This document shows positions 43,125 to 51,001 of a stretch of 64,000 bases of DNA, piece by piece. Under the pieces are notes generated by a model. That model was not told where the DNA came from, made no database searches, and saw only the letters and a list, made by a program, of their open reading frames with translations. The position numbers and the translations under genes were made by a program. Source of the stretch: a bacterium 1XD21-70. GTDB lineage: Bacteria; Bacillota; Clostridia; Lachnospirales; Lachnospiraceae. The DNA lies in assembly GCA_003669055.1 (NCBI GenBank), contig RAYB01000017.1, positions 1-64,000 of the forward strand, given 5' to 3'. Within the stretch, counting starts at the first letter, position 1, and the number at the start of each line of letters is the position of its first letter.

Positions 43125-45347
43125 CTATGGGCTGATAATGATCACATTGCTTCCGCCCGGTGTCGGTGCCCCTCCCAAAGAACCGCCGGAACCAGGCCCA
43201 GGCCCGCCGCCGGAACCGGGTCCGGTAACCATGCCTGCCTGGCCGCTGCCATTGCTGCCGTTATAGGTGGCACCACCGCCCTGGCGGACCACATGGATCA
43301 CATATTCACGTTCATTGCCATTCTGTGCCCGCACACGCACCCGGATCTCATTGGCACCGGAAGATATCTGGTAATTCCCCGTCCCGCTGACCACAGCCGT
43401 GCCGTCAAGGGCATTGGCATAAACCGAAACCGTCCCCACCGAATTGCTGACAATCAGGTTATAGGAATATGTATCCCGGTGAAAGGTAGGAGTCAGGGAA
43501 AACCCTTCCACCCCTAAGTTCCCCAGTTTGTTATTCGGGCTCCCGTCCCCGGTCGGCTTGGCACATGGGGCATCCGGCATCCCGCTATAAACCGGTATCT
43601 TAAAATGCAGCGGCAGGGATTTTAGCTTATCCGAATAACTCTCGGCAAAGATCGAGCCTTCCGAAGCCGCACCGTCCACATTGGTCATATATTGGTGCTT
43701 ATATAAATTATTACCTTGTACATTATACTTTTTCAAATAAAAAGTATCCTGCCCCGAACGGACATAATTCTCCCCATAAAACTGCGCCCCGCCGACAATT
43801 GCTTTTTCCGGGGTATTCCACGGCCTTCCGTAAGAGCCGGACTGGGAAGCATACCACAGCCCCCGTTCCACAGCACCCATGCCGTCTGCCGCATATGCCC
43901 CGACATTAAAATAATTGTAATAGCCAGGATAAGAAGCATTATTCCCTTTTATTGAATTCCCCCGGCCGTCGGATCCCTGCTCCTGTATAATCATGGATGC
44001 CAGCACATAAGGGTTCACCCCGGAAACCTCGGCCGCCTTCATAATCACATCCACATAGGAAACCGTTCCCCCGGCAGATGTCCCCGGCAGGGAACCGCCT
44101 GGTGAAACCACACCGGCGGAAGAAGAACCGCCTCCCGGTGAAACCGCCCCTCCAGAGGAAGAACCGCCTCCCGGCGTCACGACCGGTGAAGGAGATACGT
44201 TTCCCTGGGAAGTATTTCCGGGGGATGGGGAACTTCCCCCCTGCACACCGCCTCCGGGCGATGGGGACGTCCCCCCCTGCACACCGCTCCCCGGTACCGG
44301 GGATGTTCCTCCCGAACCGCCTTGGCCCGGTTTCACACCCACCCTCACAGAAGATGCCACCCGCGGCGCATCATGCCTGCTGACAGAGGCAGAGGGGCTC
44401 TGTAAGCGTACATCCTGGTCTTGGGACGGCCTGCTCCCCCCGCTTCCTCCAGAAACCCCAGGGCCGTACCCGCTCCCGGACGCCCCGGGCGATACCACCA
44501 CGCCAGAAGAACCCCCGGAGGAACTCCCTCCCGGCCCGTAGGAAGAGCCTCCTCCCGAACTCCCTGTGCTGCCGCTCCAGCTGCCTCCCCCTGTGGTGCT
44601 TCCGTCAAGAAAAGTCCCCCGGAGCATGGACTGAAGCCCTTCTCTCGTCTGTGTGGAGGGATCATAGCTATGGTTCATAAACTGGAAAATATATACGTCA
44701 TCCAAGAAATTCCGCGGATCCATATAATAACGGAGGATCTCCTCGGAAGCCGCCACCCAGCTGCTGCCGTCAAACCCAGTCCAGGTACCGTTCTCCCAGT
44801 TATAGGCACCGTCAGCAGTGGACTTATGCGAAGAGATGCTGTTCTTATGGATCAGGCTGCGGGGGATAATGCTCTCATTCTGGATCACCGTATTCCAGTC
44901 CAGCCCTGTCCGGTGTGCCTCAAATACCCAGTTCGGATACTGTGCATGAAGCTGCCGCAAGGCCGGTTTATAACTTTCCGGAAACCCCTGCGATGTCAGA
45001 TATGCTTCAAAATTAGAATCCGTATTATAAGCAACCGGGAAACGGAGGTAAGATCCCAGTACATACCCTGTGCCGCTGCCGGTGCGGATCTGGTACCATA
45101 GTTTCCCGTCGCTGCCGTTCACTTCGTTGACCACAGTCACCGAGGTTCCTTTCGACACGCTGGTCACCCGGGAATAGGAAGTGCCCGGGCCGCTGCGCAC
45201 ATTCAGGGAAGAAGCATTGACCGTGGCAGGCCTCTCTGTATACGCATAAACCTGTCCGAACGGAACCTGTATGGCCAAGGACATCTGTATTCCAAGAACC
45301 AACGCAAGCAAAACCGCTATCCTTCTTTTCCATCTTTGTCGTTTCAT
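43125..45347 (-). CDS. Secreted SH3 / glucosaminidase protein with a large low-complexity insert
   Basis: The 740-residue protein has a signal peptide (about 1-36), an SH3-type wall-binding domain (about 40-103, SLNVRSGPGTSYSRV) and the first part of a LytB-like region (WVFEAHRTGLDWNTVIQNE). A 180-residue insert rich in Gly, Ser and Pro comes next (about 248-428). A glucosaminidase domain follows (VNPYVLASMIIQEQGSDG, likely catalytic Glu456; FNVGAY) and a C-terminal cadherin-like domain (about 620-700). It likely cleaves the glycan chain of peptidoglycan. The C-terminal 40 residues are again Gly-rich. A TTGACA-N18-TATAAT promoter lies upstream. Confidence 0.86.
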   Translation of the reverse strand: MKRQRWKRRIAVLLALVLGIQMSLAIQVPFGQVYAYTERPATVNASSLNVRSGPGTSYSRVTSVSKGTSVTVVNEVNGSDGKLWYQIRTGSGTGYVLGSYLRFPVAYNTDSNFEAYLTSQGFPESYKPALRQLHAQYPNWVFEAHRTGLDWNTVIQNESIIPRSLIHKNSISSHKSTADGAYNWENGTWTGFDGSSWVAASEEILRYYMDPRNFLDDVYIFQFMNHSYDPSTQTREGLQSMLRGTFLDGSTTGGGSWSGSTGSSGGGSSYGPGGSSSGGSSGVVVSPGASGSGYGPGVSGGSGGSRPSQDQDVRLQSPSASVSRHDAPRVASSVRVGVKPGQGGSGGTSPVPGSGVQGGTSPSPGGGVQGGSSPSPGNTSQGNVSPSPVVTPGGGSSSGGAVSPGGGSSSAGVVSPGGSLPGTSAGGTVSYVDVIMKAAEVSGVNPYVLASMIIQEQGSDGRGNSIKGNNASYPGYYNYFNVGAYAADGMGAVERGLWYASQSGSYGRPWNTPEKAIVGGAQFYGENYVRSGQDTFYLKKYNVQGNNLYKHQYMTNVDGAASEGSIFAESYSDKLKSLPLHFKIPVYSGMPDAPCAKPTGDGSPNNKLGNLGVEGFSLTPTFHRDTYSYNLIVSNSVGTVSVYANALDGTAVVSGTGNYQISSGANEIRVRVRAQNGNEREYVIHVVRQGGGATYNGSNGSGQAGMVTGPGSGGGPGPGSGGSLGGAPTPGGSNVIIISP
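44064..44606 (-). repeat. Low-complexity Gly/Ser/Pro coding repeats inside the glucosaminidase gene
   Basis: Imperfect in-frame units such as SPSPGGGVQGG and VSPGGGSSSGG recur over about 540 bases (residues 248-428). They look like a flexible stalk that has grown inside the gene. The tandem nature suggests copy number may vary. Confidence 0.8.
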
Positions 45348-45387
45348 CTATATTCTCCAATATTTTTCCTTTTATGACACAGGTTCT

Positions 45388-45417
45388 ATTATAATGACAA
45401 AAGATGGGATATGTCAA
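45388..45417 (-). promoter_or_regulatory. Promoter of the glucosaminidase gene
   Basis: On the minus strand TTGACA (45412-45417), an 18-base spacer and TATAAT (45388-45393) match consensus at both hexamers, 41 bases before the start codon. Confidence 0.8.
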
Positions 45418-45472
45418 CAAAATCCATAAAAGTTCACACTTTTGGAACAATTCGTAAGAAATCCTTAAAACC

Positions 45473-45509
45473 AAAACAGGATCTGCCTTCTCACAGATCC
45501 TGTTTTTTT
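45473..45509. terminator. Terminator of the carboxylase/sodium-pump operon
   Basis: A perfect 13-bp stem AAAACAGGATCTG/CAGATCCTGTTTT with an eight-base loop, just after the oadA-like stop. The arms provide A and T runs on both sides. Confidence 0.88.
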
Positions 45510-45516
45510 GCTATTC

Positions 45517-46926
45517 TTATACGGGATATGCCTTGCTCTGCGTATCCGCCACTGCAGCATCTACCTTGGTCTGCTGCGCTTCTCTGTACTTAAAGAACTC
45601 CTCTGCTACCTTCGGAAATAAGGCATAGGAAAGGACATCCTCATCCTGCTGTTTCCAGCGGGCGCATTCCTTCTCAAACTGCGGCAGCTGCGGCTCGATC
45701 AGATCCGCCGGGCGGCAGGTAATCGGGGTCTCGTCACCGATAATCTTCTTTTGCACTTCCGGGTTGAACGGCTTAACCGTCTGCCCGAATTCGCCCAGCA
45801 TGATTTTTTTCGACTCCTTCGGAACCAGCTTATAGCGTTCACCGGCAATCACGTTCATCACTGCCTGCGTGCCTACGATCTGGGAAGACGGGGTAACTAA
45901 CGGCGGCTCGCCAAAATCCTTCCGCACGCGCGGGATCTCTTCCAGCACTTCACGGTATTTATCCTCCTTGCCGGCCTCCTTTAACTGGGACACTAAGTTG
46001 GACAGCATGCCGCCCGGTACCTGGTACTGCAGGGTCTTAATGTTTACCCCCAAGACCTTCGGGTTCAAAAGCCCGCTCTTTAACACTTCCTCACGGATCG
46101 GGGTAAAGTAGTCGGCAATCTCTGCCAGCTTCACCTGATCCAGACCCGTGTCATATGGTGTCCCACGGAACGTTTCCACCATAACCTCCGTCGCCGGCTG
46201 GCTGGTACCCAGTGCCAGCGGGGACATGGCGGTATCAATAATATCGCAGCCAGACTCCACTGCCTTTAAGTAAGTCATGGAAGCCACACCGGAAGTATAA
46301 TGGGTATGCAAATCAATCGGCAGTGCCGTTGACTCCTTTAAGGCAGCAACCAATTCCTGTGCGGCATACGGGGTCAGCAGGCCAGCCATATCCTTGATGC
46401 AGATGGAGTCCGCCCCCATATCTTCAATCCTCTTGGCAATGTCCTTCCAGTAATCCATGGTATAAGCATCACCAAGCGTATAACACAAGGCAATCTGTGC
46501 ATGCGCCTTCTCCCTGTTCGCAGCGGTAACCGCCGTCTGCAGGTTGCGCAGGTCGTTGAGGCAGTCAAAAATACGGATAATATCAATGCCGTTCGCCACG
46601 GACTTCTGCACAAAATATTCTACCACATCATCCGCATAGTGGTTATACCCCAGGATATTCTGCCCGCGGAACAGCATCTGCAGCTTGGTGTTTTTAAAAC
46701 CTGCTTTCAGCTTCCTTAAGCGCTCCCACGGATCCTCTTTCAGGAAGCGCAGGGATGCGTCAAAAGTCGCCCCTCCCCAGCACTCCACGGAATAATAGCC
46801 GATCTGATCCATCTTGTCGATGATAGGCAGCATCTGCTCGGTACTCATTCTGGTCGCGATTAAAGACTGGTGCGCGTCACGGAGGACGGTCTCCACGATC
46901 TTAACCGGCTTCTTCTCTATTGCCAT
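45517..46926 (-). CDS. oadA: Oxaloacetate decarboxylase alpha subunit / pyruvate carboxylase subunit B type carboxyltransferase (no biotinyl domain)
   Basis: The 469-residue protein has the conserved carboxyltransferase start RDAHQSLIATRMST, with a metal-binding Asp, and AMSPLALGTSQPATE. The metal-binding histidines are in DLHTHYTSG and the Lys-containing loop lies near SICIKDMAG. It transfers a carboxyl group between oxaloacetate/pyruvate and biotin. It ends after the conserved PYC_OADA region and lacks a biotinyl domain; a separate carrier (48154-48522) serves instead. It corresponds to the 5S subunit of transcarboxylase. Last gene of a five-gene operon, followed by a strong terminator. Confidence 0.93.
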   Translation of the reverse strand: MAIEKKPVKIVETVLRDAHQSLIATRMSTEQMLPIIDKMDQIGYYSVECWGGATFDASLRFLKEDPWERLRKLKAGFKNTKLQMLFRGQNILGYNHYADDVVEYFVQKSVANGIDIIRIFDCLNDLRNLQTAVTAANREKAHAQIALCYTLGDAYTMDYWKDIAKRIEDMGADSICIKDMAGLLTPYAAQELVAALKESTALPIDLHTHYTSGVASMTYLKAVESGCDIIDTAMSPLALGTSQPATEVMVETFRGTPYDTGLDQVKLAEIADYFTPIREEVLKSGLLNPKVLGVNIKTLQYQVPGGMLSNLVSQLKEAGKEDKYREVLEEIPRVRKDFGEPPLVTPSSQIVGTQAVMNVIAGERYKLVPKESKKIMLGEFGQTVKPFNPEVQKKIIGDETPITCRPADLIEPQLPQFEKECARWKQQDEDVLSYALFPKVAEEFFKYREAQQTKVDAAVADTQSKAYPV

Positions 46927-46968
46927 TTTATTTCCCTCCTAAATTTTCAACAAAAATCCCCTATTGCA

Positions 46969-48117
46969 TTACACACCGAAGATCGCCATAAACGTACCGG
47001 CTGCCACGGCTGTACCGATCACACCGGCCACATTCGGCCCCATGGCATGCATCAGCAGGAAGTTGGTCGGATCGGCCTCTGCCCCTACCTTCTGGGACAC
47101 ACGTGCCGCCATCGGCACCGCAGACACACCGGCAGAGCCGATCAGCGGATTGACTTTCCCCCCGGTCAGCCTGCACATAATCTTGCCAAAAAACACGCCT
47201 GCCGCCGTACCGAACGCAAATGCGATCAGACCCAAAGCCACGATCTGCAGGGTCGTCAGCTTTAAAAATGCCTCTGCGCTGGTGCTGGCTCCCACGGAAG
47301 TGCCCAGCAGGATTACAACAATGTACATCAAGGCATTGCTGGCTGTCTCCTGCAGCTGCTTTACCACGCCCGACTCCCTAAACAGGTTGCCTAACATCAG
47401 CATGCCTACAAGCGGAGCCGTGGTCGGCAGGATCAGGCAGACCACAATCGTAACAATGATCGGGAACAGGATTTTCTCCAGCTTTGACACCGGGCGGAGC
47501 TGTTCCATCTTGATCTTGCGCTCTTTCTCAGATGTCATCAGCTTCATGATCGGCGGCTGGATAATCGGCACCAGGGCCATGTAAGAGTAAGCAGCCACTG
47601 CAATCGGCCCCATGAACTCTGTCTGCCCAAGCTTACCGGCCAGGAAGATGGAGGTCGGGCCGTCCGCACCGCCGATAATGGAAATGGCAGCGGCAGCCTT
47701 GTCGTTAAAGCCCATGAAAATCGCCATAAAATAAGCCGCATAGATACCGAACTGGGCGGCAGCCCCCAACAAGAAACTCTTGGGGTTCGCAATCAGGGGT
47801 CCGAAATCCGTCATCGCGCCCACACCCATGAAAATCAGAGACGGCAGGATGCTCCATTCATCCAGCAGGAAGAAGTAGTGAAGCAGTCCGCCCACACCGT
47901 TTGACATATCTTCAGGCCTTGCCATAATATCCGGATAAATATTGACAAGCAGCATACCAAAAGCAATCGGAACCAGCAAAAGCGGTTCAAACCCGTATTT
48001 GATCGCCAGCATCAAAAACACCAGCGCCACGCCGATCATCAGGAAATTGCCGAAGGTAAGGTTGCAAAATGCTGTCTGCTGAAGAAGATTAGACATTGTC
48101 GTTGCAATATAATCCAT
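46969..48117 (-). CDS. oadB: Sodium-ion-translocating decarboxylase beta subunit
   Basis: The 382-residue protein has about nine to ten membrane segments. Functional motifs are GGADGPTSIF near residue 180, whose Asp is essential for sodium movement in OadB/GcdB, and NFLLMHAMGPNVAGVIG near the C-terminus. It decarboxylates carboxybiotin and pumps sodium outward. It lies between the biotin carrier and the oadA-like gene. GcdB, MmdB and OadB subunits cannot be told apart by eye. Confidence 0.95.
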   Translation of the reverse strand: MDYIATTMSNLLQQTAFCNLTFGNFLMIGVALVFLMLAIKYGFEPLLLVPIAFGMLLVNIYPDIMARPEDMSNGVGGLLHYFFLLDEWSILPSLIFMGVGAMTDFGPLIANPKSFLLGAAAQFGIYAAYFMAIFMGFNDKAAAAISIIGGADGPTSIFLAGKLGQTEFMGPIAVAAYSYMALVPIIQPPIMKLMTSEKERKIKMEQLRPVSKLEKILFPIIVTIVVCLILPTTAPLVGMLMLGNLFRESGVVKQLQETASNALMYIVVILLGTSVGASTSAEAFLKLTTLQIVALGLIAFAFGTAAGVFFGKIMCRLTGGKVNPLIGSAGVSAVPMAARVSQKVGAEADPTNFLLMHAMGPNVAGVIGTAVAAGTFMAIFGV

Positions 48118-48153
48118 TTTTATCCCTCCATAGTGGAACTTTTATTCAGCAGA

Positions 48154-48522
48154 TTAGTTCATGGTAGCAAGGGTTGCGCCCGGCTCCACAGAATCGCCGA
48201 CAGCTACGTTGACGCTGGCAATAGTTCCATCCTGGGGGGCTACGATATCATTCTCCATCTTCATGGCCTCCAGGACCATGATGACATCCCCTTTCTTCAT
48301 GGCCTGTCCGTTGCTGGCCTTGACTGCCAGGATCTTGCCCGGCATGGGAGCCGTCACTGCCACAGAGCCCTGTGCCCCTGCAGGGGCTGCCGCCTTTGGT
48401 GCCGCTTTGGGGGCTGCTTTTGGTGCTGCCTTAGGAGCCGCTGCCGGTGCCCCGGTGGATCCCCCTTCTTCTACCGTCACTTCATAAACATTGCCATTGA
48501 CTGTTATTGTATAATTCTTCAT
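48154..48522 (-). CDS. Biotin carboxyl carrier protein of the sodium-pump/transcarboxylase complex
   Basis: The 122-residue protein has an N-terminal strand (TITVNGNVYEVTVEEG) and an Ala/Pro/Lys linker with about four APKA repeats (about 25-48). The C-terminal biotinyl domain has the lysine to be biotinylated in EAMKMEND. It matches GcdC/MmdC or the 1.3S subunit of transcarboxylase. The swinging arm would visit the carboxyltransferase(s) and the beta subunit. It lies 31 bases after the gamma subunit gene. Confidence 0.95.
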   Translation of the reverse strand: MKNYTITVNGNVYEVTVEEGGSTGAPAAAPKAAPKAAPKAAPKAAAPAGAQGSVAVTAPMPGKILAVKASNGQAMKKGDVIMVLEAMKMENDIVAPQDGTIASVNVAVGDSVEPGATLATMN

Positions 48523-48552
48523 GATCAGAATCCTCCTGTTTTTCTATATGGT

Positions 48553-49341
48553 TTATGCCCTTTTCCACTTTGCCCCTGGAGCCCGTTTGATGGAACGCAC
48601 CACCAGGCCATCTGCAGAGGTGTTGCCAAATGCTGCGATTGCCGCAGTAATTACCGCTACCAGTTCCAAATCATCTGCCAGGTTTTCCTCTTCCTCGGCT
48701 GCTGCCGGGACAGGTGCCGGAGCCGGGGCAGGTGCAGGCGCTGCCTGAGGTGCTGCCGCCCTCGCCCGGTTCTCAAAATTATTGATAAATTTGAAGCAGC
48801 TGATGATCAGGCTGATGAATACCAGCACCATAAATACGGTTCCCATGCCCATCAGGGTATTCATGCCGGCCTTTGCCAGTTTCTCCCCGGTGGAATACTC
48901 CGGGGTGAAGGAATACGATGCCGGAACCGGCACCCCGTTGGCACCGCTCTCATAAAATGCCTTAAAGGTTACCATCCGGTTCGCAAAACTGGCCTCTATG
49001 ATGCACTCATAGCCGCCGTCCTCCGTTATCCTTGCCGTCCTGGAAACGACCTCCGCAAAAGCGCCGGTATCATTCATAACCCCTTTCCAGGACGAGTAAA
49101 GGGCTGCCCCCACCGAATCCTTGTACTTAACAGCCAGGGCCTCCTTCTTTTCAATCTCATCCGCCGGGATTTTAGTGCATTCCACCAGGATTTCTTCGGT
49201 AATGTCGCACAATAGTTCTGACTGCTGCTCGTTTAATTCTTCTGCCTCAATATCCGCCGCAGAACACGCCGACAGCGCCAGCAGGCTGAATGCCACGCAT
49301 ACCATTAACCATAACCGTTTTATATTCTGTTTCATATACAT
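48553..49341 (-). CDS. OadG-family gamma subunit with an N-terminal lipoprotein domain
   Basis: The 262-residue protein begins with a lipoprotein signal (LLALSAC, Cys at about 26). An extracellular domain of about 130 residues follows, then one membrane helix (about 160-182, GMGTVFMVLVFISLIISC). The cytoplasmic tail has an Ala/Pro stretch and ends LVVRSIKRAPGAKWKRA. The membrane helix and tail are typical of OadG gamma subunits, which scaffold the pump; simple OadG proteins are about 80-90 residues, so the lipoprotein part is an addition. The C-terminal tail probably contacts the carboxyltransferase. Confidence 0.85.
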   Translation of the reverse strand: MYMKQNIKRLWLMVCVAFSLLALSACSAADIEAEELNEQQSELLCDITEEILVECTKIPADEIEKKEALAVKYKDSVGAALYSSWKGVMNDTGAFAEVVSRTARITEDGGYECIIEASFANRMVTFKAFYESGANGVPVPASYSFTPEYSTGEKLAKAGMNTLMGMGTVFMVLVFISLIISCFKFINNFENRARAAAPQAAPAPAPAPAPVPAAAEEEENLADDLELVAVITAAIAAFGNTSADGLVVRSIKRAPGAKWKRA

Positions 49342-49352
49342 GTCACCTCATC

Positions 49353-50807
49353 CTAGACCGTTCCGTGTTTTCTGTCCGGACGGCCCTCTCTCTTGGTAAA
49401 CAGCATCTCAAACGCGGCAATCACACGTTTTCTGGTATCACAGGCCTCGATAATATCATCCACATAGCCTCTCTTGGCGGCTGCCACTGCACTGGACTGC
49501 AGTTCACGGTACAAGGTTGCCTTCTCGTTGATCAGGGAAAGGCTGTCATCCGCACCGGCCAGTTCATCTGCATACATAATCTTTGCTGCTGCAGCCGGAT
49601 CCATCATGCCGACCGATGCCGACGGCCATGCATAGACCACATCCGCGCCGATGGATTTGCTGTTCATCGTCAGGTAAGCAGTGCCGTATGCCTCGCCCAC
49701 GATCACGGTTACCTTCGGTACGCTGGCATTGGCAAACGCGTAGGTCAGGCGCCCGGCATTCTTTGCAATCTTGCGCTCGGTGCACTTGGTGGCTTTGTAG
49801 CCCTTCACATTCACCAGCGTCAGGAGCGGGATATTAAAAGCATCACAGAAGGAGACAAACTTCTCTGCCTTCTCGCAGCCATGGGAGGTAAGGACGGCCT
49901 CGTACTCGGCATCTTTCACGCCATTCTCCCCGTACAGTTCCGTGCGGTTGGCCACACAGCCGACCGTGCTGCCGTTGAGCCGGATAAACCCGGTCACCAT
50001 GGACGGGTCATACGCTTTTTTCACTTCCAGGAAAAACCCGTTATCCGAGATCTGCTGCAGGGCAATGTCCGTAGCCCCCGCACAATTCTCCAGGCTGGCA
50101 CAGACGCGGTTTAAATCATCCTCACACTCGCTGTAGGACATGTCATCTTCATTGTTCGCCGGGAGGATTGTAACCAGGGTACGGATCTGCTCTAACACCG
50201 CCGCCTCGTCCCCGGTAAAGTCCACCAGGCCGGTGTCCTCGCTCTGGAAAGCAGCACTTGAGGTATCACACTTCTCAATACGGTTGCCTTCAAGGGCATT
50301 GGGAGAATTGACAAAGAGTTTGGCTTTCTTTTCCTCCATGAAAATGAAATCCGCCATTGCCGAAGATACGGCCATCCCGCCGCCGCAGGTGCCGAACACT
50401 GCCGCGATCTGCGGAACCACGCCGGACGCCATCGCCTGGCTTAAATACATCTGGCCGAACCCGTTCAGCGCGTCGGTCGCCTCCTGCAGGCGCAGGCCCG
50501 CACAGTCGATCAGGCCGATCACCGGCGCCCCCATCTTCATCGCCATGGAATAAATGTTAGAAATTTTCTTTGCATGCATCTCACCCAGGGATCCGCCCAG
50601 TACGGCAGCGTCCTGGCTGTACACATACACAAGGCCTCCGTCGATGGTCCCGTAGCCGGTAACTACGCCATCTGCAGGAGTTTCCTTGTCAGCCATGTTG
50701 AAGTCAGTCGCTCTTGCCGTGATGTAAGAACCCACTTCAACAAAACTGTTCTCATCAAGCAGAGCGTTGATTCTGCTACTTGCTGACGTTTGTGCTGAAT
50801 TACTCAT
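49353..50807 (-). CDS. Biotin-dependent acyl-CoA carboxyltransferase subunit (MmdA/PccB/12S type)
   Basis: The 484-residue protein has two crotonase-like halves of the carboxyltransferase family: VYSQDAAVLGGSLGEMHAKK, then the oxyanion glycines in FGTCGGGMAVSSAM and GEAYGTAYLTMNSKSIGAD, with YAWPSASVGMM near the C-terminus. It moves a carboxyl group between biotin and a short acyl-CoA, such as propionyl/methylmalonyl-CoA. The ATG at 50807 follows GGAGGATTGCAAA; upstream in-frame starts lack a site. First gene of the operon with a gamma subunit, biotin carrier, beta subunit and OadA-like enzyme. Substrate could also be glutaconyl-CoA. Confidence 0.93.
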   Translation of the reverse strand: MSNSAQTSASSRINALLDENSFVEVGSYITARATDFNMADKETPADGVVTGYGTIDGGLVYVYSQDAAVLGGSLGEMHAKKISNIYSMAMKMGAPVIGLIDCAGLRLQEATDALNGFGQMYLSQAMASGVVPQIAAVFGTCGGGMAVSSAMADFIFMEEKKAKLFVNSPNALEGNRIEKCDTSSAAFQSEDTGLVDFTGDEAAVLEQIRTLVTILPANNEDDMSYSECEDDLNRVCASLENCAGATDIALQQISDNGFFLEVKKAYDPSMVTGFIRLNGSTVGCVANRTELYGENGVKDAEYEAVLTSHGCEKAEKFVSFCDAFNIPLLTLVNVKGYKATKCTERKIAKNAGRLTYAFANASVPKVTVIVGEAYGTAYLTMNSKSIGADVVYAWPSASVGMMDPAAAAKIMYADELAGADDSLSLINEKATLYRELQSSAVAAAKRGYVDDIIEACDTRKRVIAAFEMLFTKREGRPDRKHGTV

Positions 50808-50900
50808 TTTGCAATCCTCCATTTTAAAATATTGACGGCATTTGCCAGGAATCGTTAAACTTTTGACAATATGCCGTATAGTAACTCCAAATTTCTGCCG

Positions 50901-50935
50901 ATTATAATTGTATAATGACACGGGACAAAATTCAA
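50901..50935 (-). promoter_or_regulatory. Promoter(s) of the carboxylase/sodium-pump operon
   Basis: On the minus strand TTGAAT (50930-50935)-N17-TACAAT (50907-50912) and an overlapping TTGTCC (50923-50928)-N16-TATAAT (50901-50906) both fit sigma-A spacing. The leader is about 90-100 bases with no clear riboswitch. Confidence 0.65.
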
Positions 50936-51001
50936 GTTATTTTTGTACTTTTTTCAAGAACTGTCAAATTTTCACAAAATTTTAATACCCTGCCCCTCCC
51001 C

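Noticed and set aside
48133-49215. A long open frame (360 codons) on the plus strand opposite the biotin carrier and gamma subunit genes
   Set aside because: It is rich in Cys, Arg and His with no domain, and mirrors the codon bias of the real genes on the minus strand.
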